In this document: positions 1-8,562 of the stretch, in pieces
Position numbering within the stretch: position 1 is the stretch's first letter
Layout: every line of letters begins with the position of its first letter
Source: CALDSL01 sp039810245
GTDB lineage: Bacteria > Chloroflexota > Anaerolineae > Anaerolineales > Anaerolineaceae
Length of the DNA: 64,000 nt
NCBI GenBank assembly: GCA_039810245.1
Contig: JBDHWQ010000016.1
Location: forward strand, 1 to 64,000
Reading direction: 5' to 3'
The notes under the pieces: generated by a model
What the model saw: the letters and a program-made list of their open reading frames with translations, nothing else
Databases searched by the model: none
What the model was told of the DNA's origin: nothing
Translations under genes and position numbers: made by a program

Positions 1-10
1 AAACCCGCCC

Positions 11-1480
11 CTACGGAGTACGCCACGGGCTGAACGGGTCGCGGCCGAAGGTGGGCGGTGTTACCCCGGACACCGGGCGGCGTGCCAGCGCGCCGGCCAG
101 CAAGATTTCCAGCGGCAGGTCGCAGTTGGGCGGCTGCCAGTCGCCAAAATGCTCTTCCACCCAGGTGGTATAGATTTCGCCGGCCTGAAAGTCGGGGTCG
201 GCGATCACGTCCTGCAGAAACTGGTTGTTGTTGGTCAGGCCCAGCAGGATGGTTTCGCGCAGGGCAGATGCCATGCGGCGCAGCGCGGCGGGGCGATCTT
301 CAGCCCACACCACCAGCTTGGCGATCATCGGATCGTAATGGATGGTGATGGCATCGCCGCTGGTTACGCCCGAATCAACGCGCACGCCGGGGCCGCGCGG
401 CTCGACAAAGCGCAGCAGCGGCCCGGTGGCGGGCAGGAAGTTGTTGGCCGGGTCTTCGGCGTACAGGCGGCACTGGATGGCGTGGCCGTTCTGGCGCAGG
501 CTTTCCTGGTTGAAGGGCAGGCGCTCGCCGGCAGCCACGCGGATCTGCCACTGCACCAGGTCGAGGCCGGCTACCAGCTCGGTGACCGGGTGCTCCACCT
601 GCAGGCGCGTGTTCATCTCCAGGAAATAAAATGCGCGTCGCTCCGGGTCAACGATGAACTCGATCGTGCCGGCATTCTGGTAGCCCACCGCGCGGGCGGC
701 GGCTACGGCTGCAGCGCCCATCTCGGCGCGCATTTGCGGGTCGAGGTAGGGCGAAGGGGTTTCTTCGATGATCTTCTGGTGGCGGCGCTGCACCGAGCAC
801 TCGCGCTCAAACAGGTGCAGCGTATTGCCGTGCGCATCGGCCAGCACCTGGAACTCGATGTGGCGCGCGCGGGGGATGTAGCGCTCGAGGATCAGGCGCG
901 AGTCGCCAAAGGCGTGCTGCGCTTCGCGGCGCGCGGCAGCGATACCCTCGGCCAACCCGTCGGGCGCGCTCACCACGCGCATGCCCTTCCCGCCCCCGCC
1001 GGCGGCGGCCTTGACCAACAGCGGCCAGCCAATGCGCTCCGCCTCGCGCGCCAGCGCTGCGTCGTCGTCACTGCCCTGGTAGCCGGGCACGACCGGCACG
1101 CCGCTGTGCTGCATGCGCTCGCGCGCGCGGCCCTTGTCGCCCATGGCGTCAATCGCCGCAGCGGGCGGGCCGATGAAGACCAGCCCGGCGGCAGTCACCG
1201 CGCGGGCAAAGGCGGCGTTTTCCGAGAGGAAACCGTAACCGGGGTGGATGGCCTGCGCGCCGGTTTCCCGCGCGGCCTGGATGATGCGCTCGCCGTCCAG
1301 GTACGACTCGCGTGCGGGCGGCGGGCCGATATACACGGCCTCATCCGCCAGGCGCACGTGCAGCGCGCGGCGGTCAGCCTCGGAGTAGACCGCCACGCTG
1401 GCAATGCCCAGCTCGCGGCAGGCGCGGATGACGCGCACAGCGATCTCTCCCCGGTTGGCGATCAGGATCTTGGTGAACAT
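11..1480 (-). CDS. Acyl-CoA carboxylase biotin carboxylase subunit
   Basis: This 489-residue protein should carry out the ATP- and bicarbonate-dependent carboxylation of biotin, the first half-reaction of an acyl-CoA carboxylase. It has the biotin-carboxylase N-terminus (KILIANRGEIAVRVIRA), the ATP-grasp glycine loop AAGGGGKGMRVV, the FERECSVQRRHQKIIEE segment and MNTRLQVEHPVTE. No biotinyl-lysine (AMKM) domain is present, so the carrier protein is probably encoded further downstream, outside the window. The ATG at 1480 is chosen because the family N-terminus begins there and it lies 7 nt after the stop of the carboxyltransferase gene; the open frame continues upstream but overlaps that gene. 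The partner carboxyltransferase is of the methylcrotonyl-CoA type, so this is probably the MCC alpha (biotin carboxylase) part. Propionyl- or geranyl-CoA carboxylase are alternatives. Confidence 0.9.
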   Translation of the reverse strand: MFTKILIANRGEIAVRVIRACRELGIASVAVYSEADRRALHVRLADEAVYIGPPPARESYLDGERIIQAARETGAQAIHPGYGFLSENAAFARAVTAAGLVFIGPPAAAIDAMGDKGRARERMQHSGVPVVPGYQGSDDDAALAREAERIGWPLLVKAAAGGGGKGMRVVSAPDGLAEGIAAARREAQHAFGDSRLILERYIPRARHIEFQVLADAHGNTLHLFERECSVQRRHQKIIEETPSPYLDPQMRAEMGAAAVAAARAVGYQNAGTIEFIVDPERRAFYFLEMNTRLQVEHPVTELVAGLDLVQWQIRVAAGERLPFNQESLRQNGHAIQCRLYAEDPANNFLPATGPLLRFVEPRGPGVRVDSGVTSGDAITIHYDPMIAKLVVWAEDRPAALRRMASALRETILLGLTNNNQFLQDVIADPDFQAGEIYTTWVEEHFGDWQPPNCDLPLEILLAGALARRPVSGVTPPTFGRDPFSPWRTP

Positions 1481-1487
1481 GGCGGCC

Positions 1488-3119
1488 TCACATGCGGAAT
1501 ACGCCAAAGCGCCCGTCGATGCGCGGCGATTTGAGCACCACCGAGAGCGCCAGGGCCAGCACGCGGCGGGTTTCAGCCGGATCGAGCACGCCATCGTCCC
1601 ACAGGCGCGCGGTGGCGTAATAGGGGTTGCCGGTGCGCTCGTACTCGTCGAGGATAGGGCGTTTCATGGCTTCAGCTTCTTCGGCGGTCATGGGCGGCTT
1701 GCCTTCGCGGGCGAGCTGGTCCTGCTTGACGGTGAAGAGCACGTTGGCGGCCTGCTCCCCGCCCATAGCACTGATGCGCGCATTAGGCCACATCCACAGG
1801 AAGCGCGGGCCAAAGGCGCGCCCGGCCATGCCATAATTGCCGGCGCCAAACGAGCCACCGATCAGCACGGTGAGCTTGGGCACGCTGGCGTTGGACACGG
1901 CGTGCACCAGCTTGGCGCCGTCCTTGGCGATACCGCCGGCTTCGTAATCTTTGCCGACCATAAATCCGGTGATGTTCTGCAGGAAGAGCAGGGGGATGCC
2001 GCGCTGCTCGCACAGCTCGATGAAGTGCGCTCCTTTAAGCGCGCTTTCGCTGAACAGAACGCCGTTATTGGCCAGAATGCCCACCGGGTAGCCGTGGATG
2101 CGCGCAAAACCGGTGACCAGGGTGGTACCATAACGCGCCTTGAACTCGCGCAGCGCGCTGGCATCCACCAGGCGGGCGATGACTTCGCGCACGTCGTAGG
2201 TCTCGCGGCTGTTGGACGGCAGGATGCCATAGATATCCTCGGGTGGGTAGAGCGGGTCTTCAGGTGGCAGCAGATCGAGGCCATCCAGCCAGGCTGCGCC
2301 GGAGCGGCAGCCCGCGGAGGGGATGGTGGCGAGGATCTCGCGGCAGAGCTGCAGGGCGTGGTCGTCGTCCTCGGCAAAGTGGTCGGCCACACCCGAGAGG
2401 CGGGTATGCACGTCCGCGCCGCCCAGATCTTCGGCGCTGACGTCCTCGCCGGTAGCAGCCTTGACCAGCGGCGGCCCGCCGAGGAAGATGGTCCCCGTGC
2501 CGCGCACGATGATGGTCTCATCGCTCATAGCAGGCACGTATGCTCCACCGGCGGTGCACGAGCCCATCACCACCGCGATCTGCGGAATGCCCATCGCGCT
2601 CATGCGCGCCTGGTTGTAGAAGATGCGGCCAAAGTCATCCGAATCGGGGAAGACCTCATCCTGCATGGGCAGGAAGATGCCGCCCGAATCTACCAGGTAG
2701 ACGCAGGGCAGGCGGTTCTGTTCGGCGATTTCCTGGGCGCGCAGGTGCTTGCGCATGGTCAGTGGGAAATACGTGCCGCCCTTGACCGTGGCGTCGTTGG
2801 CGACGATGATCACCTCGCGCCCCGAGACGCGCCCAATGCCGGTGACGATGCCAGCGCCAGGAGCCTGGTCATCATACACGCCCCAGGCGGCCAGCGGCGA
2901 AAGCTCGAGGAACGGCGTACCGGGGTCGATCAGTCGGTTAATGCGCTCGCGCACGAAGAGCTTGCCCTGTTCGGCGTGGCGCTGCTGGTATTTTTCCCCG
3001 CCGCCCTGCGCCACCAGGGATTGGCGCTCGCGCAGCACCTGCGCCAGCGCGCTGTGATGCTCGCGGTTGCGCGCGAACTCAGGACTGTGGATATCCAAAC
3101 TGGAGAGGATGGTTTCCAT
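1488..3119 (-). CDS. Acyl-CoA carboxylase carboxyltransferase, methylcrotonyl-CoA type
   Basis: The 543-residue protein is a biotin-dependent acyl-CoA carboxyltransferase with two crotonase-like halves, the usual length for the beta subunit of methylcrotonyl-CoA carboxylase. Diagnostic stretches are GGTYFPLTMRKHLRAQEIA and YLVDSGGIFLPMQDEVFP in the N-terminal half, and GGSFGAGNYGMAGRAFGPRF in the C-terminal half; these resemble MCC beta more than propionyl-CoA carboxylase beta. It would transfer CO2 from biotin to 3-methylcrotonyl-CoA in leucine catabolism. It starts 6 nt after fixX stops and ends 7 nt before the biotin carboxylase gene, so all three are co-transcribed. Geranyl-CoA carboxylase is a close relative and cannot be excluded by eye. 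Confidence 0.9.
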   Translation of the reverse strand: METILSSLDIHSPEFARNREHHSALAQVLRERQSLVAQGGGEKYQQRHAEQGKLFVRERINRLIDPGTPFLELSPLAAWGVYDDQAPGAGIVTGIGRVSGREVIIVANDATVKGGTYFPLTMRKHLRAQEIAEQNRLPCVYLVDSGGIFLPMQDEVFPDSDDFGRIFYNQARMSAMGIPQIAVVMGSCTAGGAYVPAMSDETIIVRGTGTIFLGGPPLVKAATGEDVSAEDLGGADVHTRLSGVADHFAEDDDHALQLCREILATIPSAGCRSGAAWLDGLDLLPPEDPLYPPEDIYGILPSNSRETYDVREVIARLVDASALREFKARYGTTLVTGFARIHGYPVGILANNGVLFSESALKGAHFIELCEQRGIPLLFLQNITGFMVGKDYEAGGIAKDGAKLVHAVSNASVPKLTVLIGGSFGAGNYGMAGRAFGPRFLWMWPNARISAMGGEQAANVLFTVKQDQLAREGKPPMTAEEAEAMKRPILDEYERTGNPYYATARLWDDGVLDPAETRRVLALALSVVLKSPRIDGRFGVFRM

Positions 3120-3125
3120 CCCGGC

Positions 3126-3410
3126 TCAGCCCTCGCGGTAAACGATGCCAAAGCCGCCGCGCGGAAAGACCCAGGTGAGGCCCTCGGGCGGGCAGGCCAC
3201 GCGGCAGGTGCCGCACTCCACGCAGCCGGCCCAGTCGGCGGTGATGCGGCCGTTCTGCACGCTGTAGACGTTGGCCGGGCAGACGAACAGGCAGGAGAGG
3301 TCCGGGCACAGCGCGCGCAGCTCTTCTTCGTGCACCTCGATGTGCGGGTGGCCTTCGTCCAGCTCAAACTTATCGCGGCCAATCTTTTCCAGTACGCTTA
3401 AACGTTTCAT
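3126..3410 (-). CDS. fixX: FixX ferredoxin-like protein
   Basis: This 94-residue protein is the iron-sulfur partner of FixC and passes electrons between the FixAB flavoprotein/FixC and the quinone pool. The C-terminal motif C63-x2-C66-x2-C69-x3-C73-P is a [4Fe-4S] signature, and the end (PRGGFGIVYREG) is typical of FixX. There are three further cysteines, C35, C40 and C44-P, giving seven in total, which suggests a second iron-sulfur site. The start ATG overlaps the fixC stop by four bases (ATGA), a sign of translational coupling. Confidence 0.92.
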   Translation of the reverse strand: MKRLSVLEKIGRDKFELDEGHPHIEVHEEELRALCPDLSCLFVCPANVYSVQNGRITADWAGCVECGTCRVACPPEGLTWVFPRGGFGIVYREG

Positions 3411-4702
3411 AAAGCGCGGGCTCCTTCCAAAATATCCCGTGCCAGGGCGGCCAGGGAAATGCGGCTGTCTTTCAGGCTCTGGCGCGCCTCGGCGCGGGTG
3501 GGCGGCTTGCCGGCGGCATCCTGGGTGTAGATGCGCGTCATCAGGTCGGCCAGCAGCGCGGGATAGTCTTTGAACAGGCGCGGATTATCGAGGAAATGCG
3601 GCGCGCGGGCAAAGGTGCGCATATCCTTCATCACGTAGGACTTGTCGAGGATGGTTTTGTAGCGGCCTAACCCGGCGGAGAAATCGCCGGCGGCTTTGGA
3701 TTCCATCACGGCCTGCGCGGCAGCCACGGCCGAGCCGATGGCCAGGTCCATGCCGCGGATGGCAAAGCCATTATTGATCACCAGCCCGGCGGCATCACCA
3801 ATCACCAGCATGCCGGGCATGTGCAATTGGGGAAGCATCGCCAGGCCGCCCTCGGGCACCAGGTGAGCGCCGTATTCCAGGAGCTCGCCGTCTTTGAGCA
3901 GCGCGGCGATATGCGGGTGGGCCAGGAACTCGTCGAAGATCTCGGCCGGGCGGGATTGGGTGCGCACCAGGTCATCCAGGCGCATCACCAGCCCCACCGA
4001 AAGGCTTTCACGGTTGGTATACAGGAAGCCACCGCCCGCCACGCCGCGCGTGGCCGCGCCCAGGGTGGTGTAGGCCACGCCTTCGTTGCCGTCCAGGCGA
4101 AAGCGGTCTTCGATCACCGACTGGGGCAAGGCCACCACGGCTTTAACGCCGGTGGCGACGTGCCTGGTGTCGATACGCCCGCGCAGGCCGGCCTGTTGCG
4201 CCAGGAACGACGTGGCGCCATCGGCGGTGATGACTACATCCGCCAGCAGCTCGTCCTCGCCGGCCACCACGCCGACCACCTTGCCGGCGGCGTCCTTGAG
4301 CACCTGCTCAACCTTGATGCCCGGGACGAGCATGGCCCCGGCTTCCTCGGCCTTGCCTGCCAGCCAGCGGTCAAACTTGGCGCGCAGCACAGTGAAAGCG
4401 TTATAGGGTGCTTTCTGAAAAGCGGCGGTCTTGAAATCGATGTTGAACGCGGCGTCGGCGGTCATAAAGCTGATCACCTGATTGGTGATGCAGCGCTCCA
4501 GCGGCGCTTCTTCGGCATACTCGGGGAAAATGCGCTCCAGCGCGCGCGTGTACAGCACGCCGCCGCTCAGATTTTTGCTGCCGGGGTAGGGGCCGCGCTC
4601 AATCAGCACCACCTGCAGACCTTCGCGCGCAAGCAGCGCGGCGGCGGTGCTACCCGCCACCCCCGCGCCGACGATGATGACATCAAACTTGTCGTCGCTC
4701 AT
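3407..4702 (-). CDS. fixC: FixC flavoprotein (ETF-quinone oxidoreductase family)
   Basis: The 431-residue protein is the FAD-containing dehydrogenase of the FixABCX complex. An N-terminal Rossmann dinucleotide-binding motif (VIIVGAGVAGSTAAALLA) and a later FAD-contact motif (MLVIGDAAGLV) are visible. Unlike eukaryotic ETF-quinone oxidoreductase it has no fused iron-sulfur domain; that part is the next gene, fixX. It overlaps both neighbours by four bases (ATGA at 4699-4702 and 3407-3410). With FixAB it would collect electrons from acyl-CoA dehydrogenase and deliver them to quinone, or take part in electron bifurcation as in diazotrophs; the sequence alone does not decide between these. Confidence 0.92.
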   Translation of the reverse strand: MSDDKFDVIIVGAGVAGSTAAALLAREGLQVVLIERGPYPGSKNLSGGVLYTRALERIFPEYAEEAPLERCITNQVISFMTADAAFNIDFKTAAFQKAPYNAFTVLRAKFDRWLAGKAEEAGAMLVPGIKVEQVLKDAAGKVVGVVAGEDELLADVVITADGATSFLAQQAGLRGRIDTRHVATGVKAVVALPQSVIEDRFRLDGNEGVAYTTLGAATRGVAGGGFLYTNRESLSVGLVMRLDDLVRTQSRPAEIFDEFLAHPHIAALLKDGELLEYGAHLVPEGGLAMLPQLHMPGMLVIGDAAGLVINNGFAIRGMDLAIGSAVAAAQAVMESKAAGDFSAGLGRYKTILDKSYVMKDMRTFARAPHFLDNPRLFKDYPALLADLMTRIYTQDAAGKPPTRAEARQSLKDSRISLAALARDILEGARAL

Positions 4703-5649
4703 GGGCGGTTTTTCAGCGCTTCCAGCAGGGCGGGCAGCACGGCGTACAGGTCACCCACGATGCCGTAATCGGCATGGGCGAAGATCGGCGCGCCCTGATC
4801 TTTGTTGATCGCCACCACCAGCTTCGAGCGGCTCATGCCGATCATATGCTGCACCTGGCCAGAGACGCCCACGCCCAGGTACAGGTCGGGGCGCACCTGC
4901 GCGCCGGAAATGCCGATGTAGCGCTCGCGTGGCAACCAGTCCAGCCCTTCAGCCAGCGGGCGCGTGCAGGCCACTTCGGCGTTGAGCGCGCGCGCCAGCG
5001 CGTTGACCTGCTCCAGGTCTTCCATCTTTGCCACGCCACGCCCGGCGCATACCACTCGTTTGGCTGCCGCCAGATTAACGCTGGCCCCGGCGCGCGGGCG
5101 GCGCTCGCGCAGCACGGCGCGGGCGCACTGGTCCAGGTCAACAAACGGCATTGGCAGGATGTTCTCCGCCCCGGCGGTCTGCTGCGGCGGGCGGGCGCGG
5201 TATACGCCCGGTCCGGCAGTGGCTACCACAGTGGCAGCGCGCAGGCGCTCGACGCGCAGCGCGCCGCCGCCAAAGATCATGTGGCGCGCCTGGAAGGCGT
5301 CGCCCCCGGCTTTGAGCTCCAGCACGTCGGTGAGGGCCACGGTATCCAGCCGCGCGGCCAGCCGCCCGGCCACCACGCGCCCACGGCGTGTGGCGCCCAC
5401 CAGCACCAGCGCCGGCTGGCGCTCGCGCGCGGCGGCTTCCAGCGTGGGTACCAGGTCTTCGACCAGGTACGCGCCCTCGGGCGGCTGCACCAGCAGCACC
5501 TGCCCCGCGCCGGCTGCCAGCGCGGCCTCGGCGCCGGCGCGCTCGCCGCATACCAGCGCGGTAACGTCCATGCCCATATCCAGCCCGCCGGCAATCAGTT
5601 CGGCCAGCAGGGACGGTTTCTCGGAAAATACCAGTACGGATTGTGCCAT
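4699..5649 (-). CDS. fixB: Electron transfer flavoprotein alpha subunit / FixB
   Basis: The 316-residue protein is the FAD-binding alpha subunit of an electron transfer flavoprotein. The C-terminal domain shows the ETF-alpha FAD signature region (YIGISGAQVRPDLYLGVGVS, then QHMIGMSRSKLVVAINKD and FAHADYGIVGD). The N-terminal domain is more divergent. The ATG at 5649 has AGGAG seven bases upstream. It pairs with the preceding FixA and is followed by fixCX, so the cluster is the full FixABCX set rather than a lone ETF. Confidence 0.93.
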   Translation of the reverse strand: MAQSVLVFSEKPSLLAELIAGGLDMGMDVTALVCGERAGAEAALAAGAGQVLLVQPPEGAYLVEDLVPTLEAAARERQPALVLVGATRRGRVVAGRLAARLDTVALTDVLELKAGGDAFQARHMIFGGGALRVERLRAATVVATAGPGVYRARPPQQTAGAENILPMPFVDLDQCARAVLRERRPRAGASVNLAAAKRVVCAGRGVAKMEDLEQVNALARALNAEVACTRPLAEGLDWLPRERYIGISGAQVRPDLYLGVGVSGQVQHMIGMSRSKLVVAINKDQGAPIFAHADYGIVGDLYAVLPALLEALKNRP

Positions 5650-5659
5650 GCCTTAGCTC

Positions 5660-6436
5660 CTAGAGGATGCCTTCGCGGGTGAGGTGGCGCACCAGCTCCT
5701 GCGCGGCTTCCTGCGCCGCGCCGGTGATGAGCACGCCCTTGCGCTGCACCTGGTGCGGCGCGCTGACGCTGGTCACTTCCACTGCGCCGGGCGCGGGTTC
5801 CAGCCCCAGGTCGGCCAGCGCCCACTCGCTGACGGGTTTCTTGCCGGCCTTGAGGATATCTTTCATCGTGGGCAGGCGCGGCTCGTTGATGCTAGTGGTC
5901 ACCATCAACACGGCGGGCAGCGGCACGTCCAATACCTCAATCTCATCTTCCAGATCGCGCTCGATCATCACGCGCTGGTCACTGCTGCACTCGATATGGT
6001 TTACCGCGTTGAAGACCGGCCAACCCAGGCGCTCACCGAGCTGGATGCCCACCTGCTGGAAATACAGGTCAGCCGAACCTTCGCCGCACAGCACCAGGTC
6101 GACCCCGCCGAGCTTTTCGATGGCGCGCGCCAGCACGCGCGCAGTGGTAGCGGTGTCGGCGTCACGCAGGCTTTCGTCAATCACCAGGGACAGGGCATCC
6201 GGGCCGTGCGAGAGCAGGTCTTTGCGCAGCTTGGAGCTGCCGGCCTGCGCCGGCCCGGCGCTGAGCGCGGTGAGCTGGCCGCCGTGCTGCTCGATCATAC
6301 GCACGCCGGCTTCCACTGCCTGCAGGTCAAAGTTGCCGATCACCCATTCGGCGCGTTCTAGCGAGATCGAGCCATCCGGGCGCACCTGAATATCGGCCGG
6401 GTCGGGGGTGAATTTCACACACGCGACAATGTGCAT
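5660..6436 (-). CDS. fixA: Electron transfer flavoprotein beta subunit / FixA
   Basis: The 258-residue protein is the ETF beta subunit (FixA). It begins MHIVACVKFTPDP, the usual ETF-beta N-terminus, and carries the VDLVLCGEGSADLYFQQVG segment and the conserved VPLPAVLMVTTSINEPRLPT stretch near the C-terminal third. AAGGAG lies five bases before the ATG at 6436. It is the first gene of the fixABCX group and lies 155 nt after the acyl-CoA dehydrogenase gene on the same strand; a secondary promoter in that gap is possible, but none is clear. Confidence 0.93.
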   Translation of the reverse strand: MHIVACVKFTPDPADIQVRPDGSISLERAEWVIGNFDLQAVEAGVRMIEQHGGQLTALSAGPAQAGSSKLRKDLLSHGPDALSLVIDESLRDADTATTARVLARAIEKLGGVDLVLCGEGSADLYFQQVGIQLGERLGWPVFNAVNHIECSSDQRVMIERDLEDEIEVLDVPLPAVLMVTTSINEPRLPTMKDILKAGKKPVSEWALADLGLEPAPGAVEVTSVSAPHQVQRKGVLITGAAQEAAQELVRHLTREGIL

Positions 6437-6591
6437 GGAGTCTCCTTATCTGGTAATTCGTTGTCCGGTCAGCCCGCACCCTTCAGCGGGCTCACATCGT
6501 CCCGCACCGTCCCGGTGTCCTTACGGGAGGGTGCTTTTCCATCATTTTGCCGCGAAGTCTCCATCAGCGGATGCCCGCAAAACCCGTTACC

Positions 6592-7743
6592 TTATTTGCG
6601 AGCCAGTTTCAGGAGCTGCGGGCCGGCGATGTTGTACATGATTTCGTCTGTGCCGCCGCCGATGCGCATCAGGCGGATATCGCGCCACAGGCGCTGGATG
6701 CGATGGTCCATGGTGTAGCCCAGGCCGCCCAAAATCTGCATGGCCGAGTCGATGACTTCGTCGGCAGCGCGCGCTACGTACAGCTTGCACATGGCGTGCT
6801 CGTGGCGCACGGGCATGTCGTTGTCCATCATCCAGGCGATTTTATAGATGTAATTGCGCATATTCTCATTTTTGATGGCCATGTCGGTGAGCAGATGCTG
6901 CACGGCCTGGAAGCTGCCGATGGAGCGGCCGAACTGCATGCGCTGGTTGGCGTAAGCAACCGCATCTTCGTACGCGGCTTCGGCCGCGCCGAGCGACGCG
7001 GCGCACAGCGCCAGGCGCTCGATCTCAAAATTCGCCATGAGCTGCGGCCAGCCGTGGTTCATCTGCCCCACCAGCGTGTTGCGCGGCACGCGCGCGTTCT
7101 CGATGTAAACCTCGTAAGACGGGATGCTCCACCAGCCGACCTTGCTGATCTTATTGAAGCGAACGCCGGGGGTGTCGGTGGGCAGCAGCCACATAGAAAT
7201 GCCTTCGTAGGGTTTCTCAATGGCGGGGTCGCGTGTCATGAGCAGGATGTGACGCGAGATTTCGGCCAGGGTGCAATACATCTTCTGGCCGTTGAAGATC
7301 ACATCGTCGCCCTCGAAAGTGGCGCTGGTTCGTAGCGCGGCAGCATCCGACCCGGCCTGCGGCTCAGTAATGCCCAGCGCCACCGGGGCGTCGCCGGCCA
7401 CGAAGCCTTCCAGCACTTCTTTCTTGATCTCCGGCGAGCCGAACTGGACGATATCGCGGATGGTAATGATGCCCAGGGCGTAGATGATGCCCAGCGAGAA
7501 GGCGTATTTGCCCATCGTCTGGCACACCAGGGTCATGGTCAGGATGTCGGCCGGGGTTCCGCCGTACTCCTCGGGGATACCCAGCGAGAGGATGCCCTGG
7601 TCAGCCAGGGCCTGCCAGGCAGCGTGCGGGAACTGGTGGTTGTTATCAAACTCGGCCATCACGCTTTCGGACGCGTGGCGCGCCAGCAGTTCTTCGAGGC
7701 TGCTGATGAGTAATTCCTGCTCTTCGGTTAATCGAAAATCCAT
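6592..7743 (-). CDS. Acyl-CoA dehydrogenase, CaiA/isovaleryl-CoA dehydrogenase-like
   Basis: This 383-residue FAD enzyme should oxidise a short or branched acyl-CoA to the 2,3-enoyl-CoA and pass electrons to the adjacent FixAB. The fold-typical ITEPQAGSDAAAL and YANQRMQFGRSIGSFQ motifs are present. At the usual medium-chain position the catalytic Glu is missing (IGGGTDEIM instead of a YEGT-type motif), but a Glu sits in FEIERLAL, the place used by isovaleryl-CoA dehydrogenase and by CaiA. The start and C-terminus (MDFRLTEEQEL; HRIQRLWRDIRLMR) resemble CaiA, the crotonobetainyl-CoA reductase, which also works with FixABCX in enterics. Next to a methylcrotonyl-CoA-type carboxylase, an isovaleryl-CoA-like substrate is the best guess. 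Confidence 0.9.
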   Translation of the reverse strand: MDFRLTEEQELLISSLEELLARHASESVMAEFDNNHQFPHAAWQALADQGILSLGIPEEYGGTPADILTMTLVCQTMGKYAFSLGIIYALGIITIRDIVQFGSPEIKKEVLEGFVAGDAPVALGITEPQAGSDAAALRTSATFEGDDVIFNGQKMYCTLAEISRHILLMTRDPAIEKPYEGISMWLLPTDTPGVRFNKISKVGWWSIPSYEVYIENARVPRNTLVGQMNHGWPQLMANFEIERLALCAASLGAAEAAYEDAVAYANQRMQFGRSIGSFQAVQHLLTDMAIKNENMRNYIYKIAWMMDNDMPVRHEHAMCKLYVARAADEVIDSAMQILGGLGYTMDHRIQRLWRDIRLMRIGGGTDEIMYNIAGPQLLKLARK

Positions 7744-7764
7744 GTGCGTGTCCCTTCCCCTGAA

Positions 7765-8556
7765 TTATTCTTTCATCGTTTTACTCAACACCATGCCCGT
7801 GGGGTCGACCTGCTCGCGCAGGATACGCAGCTCGGCGTCGCTGGGCTCGCTGGTTACGGCGAGATCGGCGGCGAAGAGCATCTCAAAACCGGTGTTGTCA
7901 ATGATGTCCTGGCGGGTGACTCCCGGGTGGATGCTGAGCACGGTCATGCGCTTGCTGGCCGGGTCGAATCCCATGATGCCCAGCGTGCTGAGGACGCGGT
8001 ACGGGCCGGTGTTGGCGGGCAGGCCGGCGGCTTCGCGCGCACCGGGGCCGTTGAGGTAGCCTGGTGTGGTGATAAAGTCAACACGCGGGACGAACTTGCG
8101 GCGCGTGTGCGGGATGATGGTGACCGTTTGCCAGCACAACGAGGCCAGGTCGTTGGCGCCGCCGCTGCCGGGCAGGCGCACTTTGGGGCGGGCGTAGTCC
8201 GCGCCGATCATGGTGGAATTGAGGTTGCCAAACTGGTCAATCTGCGCGCCACCCAAAAAGCTGTAATCCACCATGCCGCGCTGGCAGGATTCCATGATGT
8301 CGTCCATGCTGCTGTGCACCAGCGCGTGGGTTTGCGTGCTGGAGCCAGCCACCGAGATGGGCAGCTTTTCGAGGATGGGCGCCATGGCCCCGGCTTCGAA
8401 CAGGATGATCAGGTTGAGGGCATGGGTTTTTTGGGCCAGCATGGCGGCGGCCAGCGGCGCGCCGGTGCCGATCAGCGCGGTTTTGCCATCTTCCAGCAGG
8501 TGGGCGGTCGCGCAGATCATCAATTCCATGAGGGTATAGCGACCGGTTTCAGGCAT
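7765..8556 (-). CDS. CoA-transferase family I, beta subunit
   Basis: The 263-residue protein is the beta subunit of a family I CoA-transferase of the glutaconate/3-oxoadipate group. A Glu in LFEAGAMAP (residue 54) matches the position of the CoA-accepting catalytic Glu of glutaconate CoA-transferase, and GGAQIDQFGNLNST and GSGGANDLAS are family motifs. The retained Glu argues for a real transferase rather than the related AibB-type decarboxylase, where that residue is reported to be changed. It follows the alpha subunit gene by 6 nt and precedes the acyl-CoA dehydrogenase by 21 nt. It may activate the free acid that the dehydrogenase uses, or exchange CoA with a dicarboxylate; the substrate is not readable. 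Confidence 0.85.
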   Translation of the reverse strand: MPETGRYTLMELMICATAHLLEDGKTALIGTGAPLAAAMLAQKTHALNLIILFEAGAMAPILEKLPISVAGSSTQTHALVHSSMDDIMESCQRGMVDYSFLGGAQIDQFGNLNSTMIGADYARPKVRLPGSGGANDLASLCWQTVTIIPHTRRKFVPRVDFITTPGYLNGPGAREAAGLPANTGPYRVLSTLGIMGFDPASKRMTVLSIHPGVTRQDIIDNTGFEMLFAADLAVTSEPSDAELRILREQVDPTGMVLSKTMKE

Positions 8557-8562
8557 GGCGAT

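Noticed and set aside
1404..3401. Plus-strand open frame of 665 codons opposite the carboxyltransferase
   Set aside because: Antisense shadow with Ala/His/Gly-rich composition and no family motif; the minus strand encodes an unmistakable enzyme.
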